A stretch of DNA of 50,538 nucleotides, from positions 1 to 50,538 of the forward strand of contig DATCIJ010000088.1 of assembly GCA_036507855.1 (NCBI GenBank), given 5' to 3'. The number at the start of each line of letters is the position of its first letter. The first letter of the stretch is position 1. Position numbers and translations under genes: made by a program. Below, piece after piece: positions 27,033 through 36,708 of this stretch. Source of the DNA: JABWBJ01 sp036507855. Its GTDB lineage: Bacteria; Gemmatimonadota; Gemmatimonadetes; Gemmatimonadales; Gemmatimonadaceae. Under the pieces are notes generated by a model. That model was not told the origin of the DNA, ran no database searches, and was given only the letters and a program-made list of their open reading frames with translations.

Positions 27033-27755
27033 TCAGACCCGACCGGTGATCAACCACCACCTCAGTCGCCAAACCATCCAGACGGCTTCACGAACGATTC
27101 GCTTCGACATCTTGCTGCTCCCCTCAGAGCGATCGACGAACACAATAGGGATTTCCACGATCCGGAACCCCTTCCGCCACGCCCTGAAGCTCATCTCGAT
27201 CTGAAACGCATAACCGTTTGAGCGGACGTCGTTTAGATCGATGGCTTCAAGTACCTTCCGACGGAAGCACTTGTACCCGCCTGTTGCGTCGAAAACGTTG
27301 AGTCCGGTCACGAAGCGTGCGTACACGTTGGCGAAATAGCTCAGCATGAGGCGGCCGATAGGCCAGTTCACCACCGTGACCTTGCGGTCGCGATAGCGTG
27401 AGCCCAGTACCAGGTCCGCGTTCTCGATACTGGCCAGGAATTGCGGGATGTGCTGCGGATCGTGCGAGAAATCCGCGTCCATCTCGAAGACGAACTCGTA
27501 GTCGCGCTCCAGCGCCCAGCGGAATCCAGCGAGGTACGCGGTGCCGAGTCCGAGTTTCCGCTCGCGATGGATGATATGGACGCGTCCGTCGGTCGCCGCC
27601 CTCTCGTCGACGAGTGCACCCGTGCCGTCTGGAGACCCGTCATCGACGACCAGCACATCGACAATTGGAGTCTGCGCCAGGACCGCGTCGATCAGCTTGA
27701 GGATGTTTTCCCGTTCGTTGTACGTGGGAACAATCACCAGAGCGCGATCAGGCAC
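27033..27755 (-). CDS. Polyprenol-phosphate glycosyltransferase (DPM1-like, GT2)
   Basis: 240 residues, soluble, of the dolichol-phosphate mannosyltransferase type: transfers a sugar from a nucleotide donor to polyprenyl phosphate at the inner membrane. GT-A motifs: VIVPTYNERENI at the N-terminus, VVDDGSPDGTG, and the metal-binding EMDADFSHDPQ. It lacks C-terminal membrane helices, like bacterial Ppm1-type synthases. It overlaps by 8 nt the YfhO-type gene, whose product could use the polyprenol-linked sugar. Confidence 0.88.
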   Translation of the reverse strand: MPDRALVIVPTYNERENILKLIDAVLAQTPIVDVLVVDDGSPDGTGALVDERAATDGRVHIIHRERKLGLGTAYLAGFRWALERDYEFVFEMDADFSHDPQHIPQFLASIENADLVLGSRYRDRKVTVVNWPIGRLMLSYFANVYARFVTGLNVFDATGGYKCFRRKVLEAIDLNDVRSNGYAFQIEMSFRAWRKGFRIVEIPIVFVDRSEGSSKMSKRIVREAVWMVWRLRWWLITGRV

Positions 27756-30123
27756 GTCGAACCTTCCCGAGAATTCCCGCAGCAGCCCACCAGACCAATG
27801 CGAGGAGCAGGGCCGCGAGAGTCACGGTCTTCCCTGTTTCAAACGGTGCGCTTGCGAACCTGAGCTCGATCTTGCGCGCTCCGGCTGGAAGCTCGACGCC
27901 AATCAGGGTCATGTCCGCGCGTCCGATAATCGCCGCCTTCCCATCCGCGGTGGCGGTCCATCCCGGGTAGTAGTTCTCGCTCACAATCAGGGCCGATCCG
28001 ACCGGAGCCGGTTGGTCCAGTTCGACGTCGATGGCGCCGGGATCGAACCTGGTTGTCCGCGCCTTGATCGGCAGCGCCTCAGGGAGCGAGGTGAGTTGCA
28101 CGGCGGACACTGCCGCTGCGGTATCAAACAGAGCTGCGCGCCGCACGTCAAACCGTGGGTCGAGCAGCGTGCCCAGCATCTCCTCGTCGGTTGCCTTCAC
28201 GATTGCCGGTGTGACCCAGGCGGCTGGGATCTCATCGGCCATCTGGAACAGGTAGACCGTCGTGCCGTACGCATTTCGCACGGGGCCCACAACCCGGTTG
28301 AGGCCGGGTACGCCGAGATCCTCCGCGTCAGTCAGGATGTACCTGACGTTCATGAGATGCCAGAAATTCGGATTGGCGATCGCTCCTGGTACTCCGCCAA
28401 GTCGCTGGAACCGGCCCAACTCATTGCCGTGATATCCAGAGACGTTTCGGATGCGGTGTGTCATGAGCGCGTCGCCCGCCAGGAACGGATCCCGTCCGTT
28501 CTGCCTGGGGTCGGCCACAAACGGCAAGACCCTTCCCGGCTCCGGCTGCGCCTTCACGTAATCGACCGTGGAATCCGCGGCAAATATCTCGGCGGCGGGT
28601 GGAGAAAACTGCCAGTACATCCGCTCGACCGACCACAGATCCACGGCCACGATCCCCGCGAGCAGGTACCCTCCAGCCTCGCGACCAACCCTGCCCGTTG
28701 CAAGCAGAAAGAGGCACGTGAGCCCCATGGCGCCAAATAGCATTGATCGAAGAGACCCGCCGCGAAGCGCGGCGTCGTTTGCCAGCACGTAATCGGTCTG
28801 GTCGGGCCGAGCGACGGCCACGCCGAGATTCGTCAGGCCGCCCATTGCACCGATCACGCCAATGCCGAGGACCGCAACGGCCCACCCAATGAGGTAGCGA
28901 CGGCCTACGTCGCGATGCACGGCTCGCTCGGCGCCGAACGCGGCCAGCACGGCGACGCCAAATGACACCACGTAGAGCATGGTGCTTGGAGCACGGAAGA
29001 ACTTCGTTCCCGGCACGATCGCGTAGACGAGGCGATAGAACGGCGTGTTGCCGCCGAGCGCCCATAACACCGCGATTACGGTCACGCCGGTGAAGAACCA
29101 GAGAAGCTTTCGGTTCGCGGCCGGGCGCCCGCGCGCGAAAGCGAGGGCAGCCAGCAGGATTGCGGCGACGCCGAGATACTCGCTGTGCAGGTGGATCAGG
29201 TTGTCGCCCCAGTAGCGGTCCAGGATCCCGGAGAACTGCGGGACCCAGAAGTTCACCATCTCCTCGGGCGGCATCGAGTACGAGGTCGCTGCTTCCCAAC
29301 CCTTCCCCAGTGCGCGCGGCGACCACGGCACGTACTCGCGTACCGGCAGGTACTGAATGGCTCCCATGGCGCCGCCAACGATCACGGCTGCGGCGGCCGC
29401 ACCGAGGCGGCGGAGCGCCGTCGTGCGCGGCAGGACCCCGCCACCGGTATCGGCAAAGGCGAGGAAGAGTCCCAGCGAGCCGCTGACGAGCAGCATGTAC
29501 TGCAGGAGCTGTGGATGTGGACTGAGGACCGCCAGTCCGACGGTGATGGCCAGCGCACCCCAGGCCCAGTGCCGGCCGTCGCGGACGCCGCGTACCACCA
29601 GGAACAGTGCCATGGGGAGCAACGCGGAGATGAAAAGCTTCCCGTCATGCCCCGGCGAGACCAGCCCGGCAACGTTGCCACTCATCATGTACGCCAGGCC
29701 GCCGATCAGCGACCCGAAGAACCCGAGACCTAACGAGCGAAGGAAGACGAAGGTGAAGAGGCCGGCGAGAAACACGTGGATGATGAATCCCCAGGTCATG
29801 GCCACGTCCGTGGGGAGGATCATCCGCAGCAGGAAGGTCGGATAGAAGATGTCGCCGTGCATCGCGGCGACGTACGGCATCCCCCCGAACAGGTATGGGT
29901 TCCAGAGCGGGAACGAACCGGTGTCGCGCAATACCGACGCCGCGAACTCGCGGAACGCGTACCCGGCGATGTACTGGTCGCTGTGCGGCCTGACGAGGAA
30001 TTGCCCCGTGAGCGCCGGCCATGCCAGCGACAATGCGGCGAGCGCGTAGGTCGCGACAGCCCAGGCAAAAGCACGCCGTGGAAGAGCGACCGCTGTTTCC
30101 GAGGTATCGATGGTTCTCGTCAT
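27748..30123 (-). CDS. YfhO-family multispanning membrane protein, putative polyprenol-dependent glycosyltransferase
   Basis: 791 residues with about a dozen hydrophobic segments in the first 500 and again at the C-terminus. Features of the YfhO family: periplasmic loop with FPLWNPYLFGGMP near residue 72, a conserved SPGHDGKLF segment, and a C-terminal beta domain with SENYYPGWTATADG followed by a final membrane helix. Family members are thought to attach sugars from polyprenyl phosphate to cell-wall polymers. Being coupled to the DPM1-like gene supports such a role here; the acceptor is unknown. 127 nt without a gene lie upstream. Confidence 0.85.
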   Translation of the reverse strand: MTRTIDTSETAVALPRRAFAWAVATYALAALSLAWPALTGQFLVRPHSDQYIAGYAFREFAASVLRDTGSFPLWNPYLFGGMPYVAAMHGDIFYPTFLLRMILPTDVAMTWGFIIHVFLAGLFTFVFLRSLGLGFFGSLIGGLAYMMSGNVAGLVSPGHDGKLFISALLPMALFLVVRGVRDGRHWAWGALAITVGLAVLSPHPQLLQYMLLVSGSLGLFLAFADTGGGVLPRTTALRRLGAAAAAVIVGGAMGAIQYLPVREYVPWSPRALGKGWEAATSYSMPPEEMVNFWVPQFSGILDRYWGDNLIHLHSEYLGVAAILLAALAFARGRPAANRKLLWFFTGVTVIAVLWALGGNTPFYRLVYAIVPGTKFFRAPSTMLYVVSFGVAVLAAFGAERAVHRDVGRRYLIGWAVAVLGIGVIGAMGGLTNLGVAVARPDQTDYVLANDAALRGGSLRSMLFGAMGLTCLFLLATGRVGREAGGYLLAGIVAVDLWSVERMYWQFSPPAAEIFAADSTVDYVKAQPEPGRVLPFVADPRQNGRDPFLAGDALMTHRIRNVSGYHGNELGRFQRLGGVPGAIANPNFWHLMNVRYILTDAEDLGVPGLNRVVGPVRNAYGTTVYLFQMADEIPAAWVTPAIVKATDEEMLGTLLDPRFDVRRAALFDTAAAVSAVQLTSLPEALPIKARTTRFDPGAIDVELDQPAPVGSALIVSENYYPGWTATADGKAAIIGRADMTLIGVELPAGARKIELRFASAPFETGKTVTLAALLLALVWWAAAGILGKVRRA

Positions 30124-30250
30124 CTCGTGCCGTCGAGGGTCACAGCCGTCACAGAACGGCCAAAGATACGTTCACGATCAATGAGGCGCAGGCGTGGCTG
30201 TGGGGATGAGTCACCGTGGCAGGGACAAGCGTTCACCGCCATGATCCACG

Positions 30251-31417
30251 TCAGGCGTGCCCGGAGCCATTCAGCACCGAATCGTAGAGCTGCCGGTAGC
30301 GGCGCGCGACCGAATCTGGCGCAAAACGAGCGAGTGCCGATTGACGCCCTGCCCTTCCGATCTCATGGCGGCCCTCGGAGCAGACCACATTGTCGAGCGT
30401 CAGGGCGAGGGTGGCGGCGTCACCGGGCGGCACGAGGTAGCCGGTGACACCGTGCTCTATCGTGTCGGGTAGACCGCCTGACGCGAACGCCACGACGGGT
30501 GTCTCGCAGAGCTGCGCCTCGACGGCCACCAGGCCGAAACCTTCTTCGCGCGACGGAACCACGAGAGCGGTGGCGGAGCGATAGAAGTCGAGCAGGCGCG
30601 GTTGGGGCAGCGCGCCATGCCAATGGACCCGGGCTCCAATGCCGAGTGCCTGCACCTGCTCGAGCAGAGCCGCACGGTCGGTACCATCTCCGATGACATC
30701 GAGTTCGGCCGGCTGGCGCATGGCCGCCACGGCGTCGAGCAACAGGGCGATTCCCTTCTGCGCATTCAGCCTGCCGACGAACAGCAATCGTCTCGCGTGG
30801 CGCGGTCCGCCCGGTGTGAAGAGGTGGGTGGCCACCGGCATGGGCGAGACGATCGGATCCGAATCGGGAGCCATCGTCTTCACCTGGCCGGCGAGCCACG
30901 AGGAGACGGTGGTCACCGCGCTCGAGTTGGACAGGATGCGCCGCAGCAGCGCTCTGGCCAGACCGTTTCCCATCGCGAGGCGGACGTCAGTCCCGTGCAT
31001 TGTCGTGATCAAGGGGATGCCGGCGAGGCCGGAGATCCACGATCCGACGAGGCCACCAGGAAACCACCAGTGGGCGTGGATCAGCGACGGTTTGAACTCG
31101 CGCCGCACCCGCGCGCCGCTGGCGAAGCCTGAACCGAGAAAGCCGAGCAGCGCGATCTTCGCGCTCAGCGACCGGCTGACTTCCTCGGCCATCTGGCCAG
31201 TATAGGCCAACCGCTGGAACCGCCGAGGGGCGTATCGGAACCGGTGCAGCGGAATCCCGTCGAGCACCTCGTTCGCGGGAAGGTGGTCTCCCGCGGGTGC
31301 CACCACGGTCACGTCCACGTCCTGGGCCTTCAGGGCCTGGGCCAGGTGCAGCAGGAACGCGCCGGCGGCATCGCCGGAGGTGCGGGGGTAGGAATGCGTG
31401 AGGAACAGGACGCGCAT
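30251..31417 (-). CDS. Glycosyltransferase family 4
   Basis: 388 residues, GT-B fold. N-terminal domain begins MRVLFLTHSYPRTSGDAAG; the C-terminal donor site shows LLFVGRLNAQKGI and the EX7E-type motif in PSREEGFGLVAVEAQ. Likely adds a sugar to a surface polysaccharide, LPS core or glycolipid in the cytoplasm. 15 nt downstream of a second GT2 gene. Donor and acceptor are not readable. Confidence 0.88.
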   Translation of the reverse strand: MRVLFLTHSYPRTSGDAAGAFLLHLAQALKAQDVDVTVVAPAGDHLPANEVLDGIPLHRFRYAPRRFQRLAYTGQMAEEVSRSLSAKIALLGFLGSGFASGARVRREFKPSLIHAHWWFPGGLVGSWISGLAGIPLITTMHGTDVRLAMGNGLARALLRRILSNSSAVTTVSSWLAGQVKTMAPDSDPIVSPMPVATHLFTPGGPRHARRLLFVGRLNAQKGIALLLDAVAAMRQPAELDVIGDGTDRAALLEQVQALGIGARVHWHGALPQPRLLDFYRSATALVVPSREEGFGLVAVEAQLCETPVVAFASGGLPDTIEHGVTGYLVPPGDAATLALTLDNVVCSEGRHEIGRAGRQSALARFAPDSVARRYRQLYDSVLNGSGHA

Positions 31418-31432
31418 GGGTCCGGGGCCTGC

Positions 31433-32455
31433 CTAACGATCGCGATCCAGCTCGGTCACCTGTCGCCGTAATTCACGAAGCTGCGCCCGCAGGCCGGCGA
31501 TGAGCTCGCCGAGGAGTCCCGCCACGAAAAGGATGGTCCCGAGGATCAGACCAGTCTGGATGGCCACCCATGCCGCGCGCACGCCCTGTCCCGTGGCCAG
31601 AAGCGCCGTTCCGGTCAGCGCACTGAGAACCACGAGGAACGCTCCCAGCATGCCGAAAAAGAGCAGCGGCTTGGGGGCAAACCGGAGCTCGAACCAGACG
31701 GAGAGCATGTCCAGCACGCCGACGGGAATTCGCGATACGCCGAACTTCGACTTGCCGGCATGACGCGGGTAGAGTTGAACCGGGATTTCCTTCACGGAGA
31801 AGCCCTGCGCCGCCGCGAGCACGATGAGGTATCGATGCCAGTCCGGCCGGACCGGGATGTGCTCCATCACTTCGCGCCGATAGGCCTTCACGCTGTTGAG
31901 ATCCTTGACGCGAATGCCGAAGAGCGCCCGGCTCAAGCCGTTGTAGATACGCGAGACGAAGGCTTTCTCGTAGGACCCCTGCTTGAACCCGGTGACCATG
32001 TCGGCTTCGCCGGACACGATAGGCGCCACCAGGCGCGGGATGTCCTCCGGAAGGAACTGGAGGTCGGCGGGATAGAACACGAGCACGGCGCCGCGTGCGT
32101 GGTGGAACCCGGTCCGCAGGGCATCGGCGATCCCGCGCTTTGTCCGATGCCTTACGACGCGCAGGAAGGGATACGATGCACGAAGCGACTGGAGCACGCT
32201 CCACGTGCTGTCGACGGATCCATCGTCGATGACGATGACCTCATACCGCAGCGGACCCGAGCCTGCCAGGGAGGTGGCGGCGAGCTCCATGAAGCGGGGA
32301 AGATTCTCGGCTTCGTCGTTGGCCGGGACGAGAACGGAGACGTCGATTCCGTCGCGTGAGCGCCGGGGGTCGATGCGCTCGACGTCTACCGGTGTGGTTC
32401 GTGGCACATCGTGACTCGCGACTCGTGACTCGTGACTCGGCACGCCGTGCGTCAT
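31433..32455 (-). CDS. GT2 glycosyltransferase with two C-terminal membrane helices (GtrB/ArnC-like)
   Basis: 340 residues. GT-A domain: VSVLVPANDEAENLP, VIVIDDGSVDST and a divergent metal-site region VLVFYPADLQFLPED. Two C-terminal membrane segments (LLFFGMLGAFLVVLSAL and ILGTILFVAGLLGELIAGL), then a basic coiled tail, as in undecaprenyl-phosphate glycosyltransferases. The ATG overlaps the rpoN stop (ATGA), and residues 8-16 (SHESRVASH) are encoded by a heptanucleotide array, so a change in copy number would shift the frame unless a downstream start is used. The TAG stop lies in a CGTTAGGC octamer. Confidence 0.87.
   Translation of the reverse strand: MTHGVPSHESRVASHDVPRTTPVDVERIDPRRSRDGIDVSVLVPANDEAENLPRFMELAATSLAGSGPLRYEVIVIDDGSVDSTWSVLQSLRASYPFLRVVRHRTKRGIADALRTGFHHARGAVLVFYPADLQFLPEDIPRLVAPIVSGEADMVTGFKQGSYEKAFVSRIYNGLSRALFGIRVKDLNSVKAYRREVMEHIPVRPDWHRYLIVLAAAQGFSVKEIPVQLYPRHAGKSKFGVSRIPVGVLDMLSVWFELRFAPKPLLFFGMLGAFLVVLSALTGTALLATGQGVRAAWVAIQTGLILGTILFVAGLLGELIAGLRAQLRELRRQVTELDRDR
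32411..32438. repeat. Heptanucleotide tandem array, 4 x GTGACTC
   Basis: Four contiguous 7-bp units, the second with one mismatch (GCGACTC). It lies in the first 15 codons of the GT2 gene. The unit length is not a multiple of three. Confidence 0.85.
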
Positions 32456-33942
32456 ACCCGCTTGCGCATCCTTGCCGACAGCACGCCTAACTGATCGCGA
32501 TACTTGGCCACCGTCCGCCGGGCGATGTTCACGCCCTGATCCAGCAGGATGGCCACGATGGCCTGGTCGGTGAGCGGATTCTTCGGATCCTCCCCTTCGA
32601 CGAGCTTCTGGATCTGGTCCTTGATGCCTCGCGCCGAAACGTCCTCACCACCGGTCGTGCTCAAGCCTGACGAGAAGAAGAACTTCAGGGGTAGCACGCC
32701 TCGCGGCGTCTGCACGTATTTCTCGTTGGTCACGCGGCTCACGGTGCTCTCATGCATCCCAATGTGCTCGGCCACCTCGCGAAGCGTGAGGGGGCGCAGA
32801 TGCTGGATGCCCTTCTCGAAAAAATCGCGCTGGCGGTCGACGATGTAGTTCGTCACCTTGAGCATGGTCTGACGCCGCTGCTCGATGGCCTGGATCATCC
32901 AGTTGGCCGAATTCAGCTTGCTGGAGATGAATTCCTTGTTCTCCCCTTCGAACTTGCGACGGTCCCGGGCGATTTCCTGGTAGATCTTGCTCAGGCGCAG
33001 CCGCGGAAGGTGGGCGTCATTGATGAAGACGTGATACCGGCCATCGATCTTGTCGATGACGAGATCGGCGACGATGTAGTTGTCGCTGGCTTCGCTGTGA
33101 CGAAGTCCGGGCTTTGGATCGAGCTTGGCCACCTCGTCGGCGGCATGCTGAACTTCAGCGACGGTCACGCCAAATCGCTTGGAGATCTCGCTCCAGCGAT
33201 GACTGATCAACTCGTCGAACGCGTCCCTCACGAGCCGGCCTTCCAGCGTCTCCTCGCGTCCGCTCTCGCGAATCTGAATCAACAGGCACTCGCGCAGGTT
33301 TCGCGCCCCCACGCCCGGCGGATCGAGTGACTGGATCGTGGCGAGCATCGACTCGGCCTCTTCGGTCGTGTAGAGCGGTACCGCGTCACGGCCGACCTCC
33401 TCGGCCGCCCTCACCACGACTTCGTTGATGCCGCTGAGTAATTCCTCGAGCGTGCAGGCCAGCCATCCGTTCTCGTCGATGTTCCCGATGAACTCCTCCG
33501 CCAGCAGCATCTGACGGGGATTGAGATCCAGCAGAGCCACCTGGTCGCGGAGGTGGTCATCGAGACCGCGCCGCTCGACCGAGACGGGTTCGTAATACTC
33601 TTTCTCCTCGTGTTCCTCGCGATGACCCGGCGTGTCGAACCCGTCGAGGAGAATCTCCTCCCAGTCGATCTCGCCTTCCTTCGCCGGCTCGCCTTCGGGC
33701 GCGGGCGGTTCGGTGAGATCCGTCGCAGCGGTCGTCCCATCTTCTTCGCTTTCCTGGTCCGCTTCCTCCTCGTCGTCCTCGGGCTCCACGAGTTCGAGGA
33801 ACGGGTTGACGAGGAGCTCCTGCTTGAGGTGCTGCTGCAGGTCCAGCAGAGGCATGTAGAGCAGATCCATCGCCTGGTACAGGCGTGGATTGATCTTGAG
33901 CTCCTGCCGGAGCGAGGTGCTCTGGCTGAGCCCTGTCTTCAC
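32452..33942 (-). CDS. rpoN: RNA polymerase sigma-54 factor RpoN
   Basis: 496 residues. Region I starts MKTGLSQSTSLRQELKINP, rich in Q and L, for contact with AAA+ activators. An acidic region II (about 52-100, DDEEEADQESEEDG) follows. Core-binding and HTH regions end with the RpoN box ARRTVAKYRD at about 474-483, which reads the -24 element. It is coupled by ATGA to lptB upstream, a linkage also seen in Proteobacteria. One TTA codon near the end falls in a GTTAGGC string. Confidence 0.96.
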   Translation of the reverse strand: MKTGLSQSTSLRQELKINPRLYQAMDLLYMPLLDLQQHLKQELLVNPFLELVEPEDDEEEADQESEEDGTTAATDLTEPPAPEGEPAKEGEIDWEEILLDGFDTPGHREEHEEKEYYEPVSVERRGLDDHLRDQVALLDLNPRQMLLAEEFIGNIDENGWLACTLEELLSGINEVVVRAAEEVGRDAVPLYTTEEAESMLATIQSLDPPGVGARNLRECLLIQIRESGREETLEGRLVRDAFDELISHRWSEISKRFGVTVAEVQHAADEVAKLDPKPGLRHSEASDNYIVADLVIDKIDGRYHVFINDAHLPRLRLSKIYQEIARDRRKFEGENKEFISSKLNSANWMIQAIEQRRQTMLKVTNYIVDRQRDFFEKGIQHLRPLTLREVAEHIGMHESTVSRVTNEKYVQTPRGVLPLKFFFSSGLSTTGGEDVSARGIKDQIQKLVEGEDPKNPLTDQAIVAILLDQGVNIARRTVAKYRDQLGVLSARMRKRV

Positions 33943-35156
33943 CGGCCGTTTCCTTCGGCGGCAAACCGGGCGCGAAGGCGCGCGGTGAGCGTGGGGCCGA
34001 GGTAGATCCGCGAGACCTCGTCATCGAAAACGAGCTCGCGCACGGTGCCGGAGACCTTGACCTGTCCGTCGAACATGATGTAGGCGCGGTCGACGATATC
34101 GAGCGTTTGCTCGACGTTGTGATCGCTGATCAGCACGCCGATGCCCTTGGTCCGGAGGCCCGCGACGATCGACTGGATGTCGTGGACCGCGATCGGATCG
34201 ACGCCGGCGAACGGCTCATCGAGCATCATGAACTTCGGTTGGGTGACGAGGGCTCGCGTGATTTCGAGACGGCGCCTTTCGCCGCCCGACAGGGAGTATG
34301 CCTTGTTGCCGCGGAGGTGCTTGATGTTCAATTCGTCCAACAGTTTATCCAGCCTTGAGCGACGCTCGGCCTTGGTAATTGGCAACGTCTCAAGGATGGC
34401 CAGGACGTTCTCCTCGACCGTCAGTTTTCGGAACACCGACGGCTCCTGGGAGAGGTACCCGATTCCGCGGCGGGCGCGTTTGTACATCGGCATCCGGGTG
34501 ATATCGGTGCCATCGAGCCGGATGCGGCCCTCGAGCGGTTCTATCAGGCCGACGATCATGTAGAACGTCGTGGTCTTCCCCGCGCCGTTCGGGCCCAGCA
34601 GGCCCACGATCTCGCCCTGGCGCAGGTGGACGTCGACGTTGTCCACGACGCGCCGGCGCCGATAGGCCTTGCTCAGTCCCTCGGCGTGCAATTCGCTGCC
34701 GTCGCCGGGAACGACGGCCGGCCGTGCCGGCTGCGGTGACACGGCCGCTACCTCACCGGTGTGTTTGAGGCGCTCGGCGACCTCCCCGCGCATCCCGGCG
34801 ACACTGGCCCAGACGTCCGGCTTCACCCGCAGTCCCGGCTCGTCCGCCGCCGCCGACGTGGCCGGAAAGTCGATGATCCCCTGTCCCGTTAGGCGTGGCA
34901 GCACCGAGTTGTCCAGGAACGCGCGAACCTCATCGAGGCTCAACCGGCCGGCCTCCCGCGTGGCATCCTCGCCGCGTACACGCAGCGAATCGAGGAAATC
35001 GTCCCTGAACCGGATCGCCACGCGGTTGACGGGGGCGAATCCGCTGTCATCCGCTTCGCTCAGAATGGCGTGCAGCGCGAATGCCGCCGAGCGGTCCGCG
35101 CCCGCGAGGCGATTGACGAGTTCGCGGATGTCCACGCTTCCGCCGGGATCACTCAC
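33939..35156 (-). CDS. lptB: LPS export ATP-binding protein LptB with an extra N-terminal domain
   Basis: ABC ATPase that powers LPS extraction by LptFG from the inner membrane. 405 residues against about 240 for ordinary LptB: residues 155-405 are the ATPase (Walker A GPNGAGKT at 188-195, signature YSLSGGERRRLEI, Walker B FMMLDEPFAGVD, H-loop SDHNVEQ). Residues 1-150 form an extra, mostly helical domain that I do not recognise. The frame is continuous and overlaps rpoN and the lptA-like gene, so the extension appears to be translated. An internal start near residue 154 cannot be excluded. Confidence 0.92.
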   Translation of the reverse strand: MSDPGGSVDIRELVNRLAGADRSAAFALHAILSEADDSGFAPVNRVAIRFRDDFLDSLRVRGEDATREAGRLSLDEVRAFLDNSVLPRLTGQGIIDFPATSAAADEPGLRVKPDVWASVAGMRGEVAERLKHTGEVAAVSPQPARPAVVPGDGSELHAEGLSKAYRRRRVVDNVDVHLRQGEIVGLLGPNGAGKTTTFYMIVGLIEPLEGRIRLDGTDITRMPMYKRARRGIGYLSQEPSVFRKLTVEENVLAILETLPITKAERRSRLDKLLDELNIKHLRGNKAYSLSGGERRRLEITRALVTQPKFMMLDEPFAGVDPIAVHDIQSIVAGLRTKGIGVLISDHNVEQTLDIVDRAYIMFDGQVKVSGTVRELVFDDEVSRIYLGPTLTARLRARFAAEGNGR

Positions 35157-36708
35157 GAAGCCACCGTGATTGGCGGAGCCGTGACGGTTGCGGCGGACGC
35201 CGGGTGGCGGCGGGAGGGCGAGCGGCCCCGGGTCGCCTAACGCTATCCGCCGTGAGCGGCGCGAGGTAGACGCCGGAAGCCTGGTCCGTCACCGTGACCG
35301 TTGCCACTTCACCGTTCTTGAAGGTCAGCCGTATGACCCGCCCGGTGACGTAGTTGATGCCCGGTCGCGATCGATTGAGGCTGTCGGCCGGCACCTGGTA
35401 GTAGGCGCTGGCTTCTCCCGAGGCGAACAGGTCGCGAATGGGCGGCTGCGTGGTATCCGCCGCGGCAACGGAGTCAAAGCGCGCGATGAGCGTGTCGCCG
35501 CGGATCCAGTCCCGCTCGTCGCTTCGTATGTGCACGGTGTCAGGGTCCGACTCCGCGAAGGCCTTTCCAATCGCTCGCAACTCCCTGATCCGCTGATCGG
35601 GCATGACGATGTCCAGTGAATCGGCGATGATATCGCGATCGGTCGTCGTCGCGCGCGCGCCCGAAGGGCCGAACGCAAAGGCTCGATTCAGTTTGGCATT
35701 CGCGATCCGCAGGTCGATCGTGTCGGAAGTGACGTCGAACTCCTTGCTGACCGCGTTGGCCGAGTCGATGGCCACAACCCGGTCTACCTGCCTGGCGGCA
35801 CCGTACATCTCGATCACGCGGCCCTTGAGAGTAAAAGGCTGCGACCCTTTCGACTCCACCACTGGCCCCTTCATGAGTCGTGAGAAGCGACGGGCGCCAT
35901 CGAGCATCGCCGAGTCACCGGTGGCCACGACGTCGGTCCGTTCGAGTCGCACGTCGCCCATGGCAAAGAAGGTGGAATCCCCCTCCCCCAGGATCGTGTT
36001 CCCCAGAACGACGATTGGCGGCTGATCGCGTCCGGCGGAATCCTTCTCCACGTAAGTCAGCCGGGGACGCTGTGTGGCGACAATTCGCGCCCTGTCGCGC
36101 AGTCCACGCACGGGTCGGAAATACTCGAGCTGCCGGCCATCCAGAGTGGCCGCGTCCTGCGTCATCACCGCATGAACGTCCTCCTGGAACAGGAGGCGTT
36201 CTTCGGCGCGAAAGTACGTCACTCGCTGGGCGTCGATCGCGTAGCGGGTTTCCCGGTAGTGCACGTTGCCGATCAGGATATGAAGATCGTTGACCTCATA
36301 GCTCTCGGCACTGTCGGCCGTGATCGTTATGTCCTGGCCGCGACAATGACCGACGATACCTCCGCCCGAGACCGTGAAAGCCTTCTTCGTCGTCGGATCG
36401 ACGATGTATTGCGCGCGGGTCAACGGAGTGTTTGGGAGGTCAAGCACGCAGCGCCGCTCGGTCTGCGGCGCTGCCTCGGATTTCGGCGGAACGACTGAAA
36501 CGGGGGCCGTCGGCGCCGGTTCCGGCGTCACGGAAGCCGCGCGAATCGAATCCTCGCTAGCCTTCGTCGCGGCTTCGCGCGCCACGCGCTCGGCGACGCT
36601 ATCCGCCACAGGCATAACCGTCGCCCTCGGGCGTGGTCCGCCAGAGCGTCCGCAGGCTTCCAGAGCAACGAGGAAGGCCAGAACGGCAACCGGGACGCGG
36701 AGTCTCAT
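35149..36708 (-). CDS. LptA/OstA-like periplasmic protein, putative lipoprotein
   Basis: 519 residues, much larger than LptA. The N-terminus is a signal sequence (VPVAVLAFLVALEACG) with a possible but imperfect lipobox LEAC, followed by a Pro/Ala/Ser-rich linker to about residue 85. The body consists of repeated beta strands of the OstA/LptA jellyroll type (YEVNDLHILIGNVHYRETRY, LLFQEDVHAVMTQDAATLDGRQLEY). The C-terminal tail is rich in R, P and A. Position between lptC and lptB strongly suggests a bridge component of LPS transport, possibly with part of the role of LptD's N-domain. 8-nt overlap with lptB. Confidence 0.75.
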   Translation of the reverse strand: MRLRVPVAVLAFLVALEACGRSGGPRPRATVMPVADSVAERVAREAATKASEDSIRAASVTPEPAPTAPVSVVPPKSEAAPQTERRCVLDLPNTPLTRAQYIVDPTTKKAFTVSGGGIVGHCRGQDITITADSAESYEVNDLHILIGNVHYRETRYAIDAQRVTYFRAEERLLFQEDVHAVMTQDAATLDGRQLEYFRPVRGLRDRARIVATQRPRLTYVEKDSAGRDQPPIVVLGNTILGEGDSTFFAMGDVRLERTDVVATGDSAMLDGARRFSRLMKGPVVESKGSQPFTLKGRVIEMYGAARQVDRVVAIDSANAVSKEFDVTSDTIDLRIANAKLNRAFAFGPSGARATTTDRDIIADSLDIVMPDQRIRELRAIGKAFAESDPDTVHIRSDERDWIRGDTLIARFDSVAAADTTQPPIRDLFASGEASAYYQVPADSLNRSRPGINYVTGRVIRLTFKNGEVATVTVTDQASGVYLAPLTADSVRRPGAARPPAATRRPPQPSRLRQSRWLRE

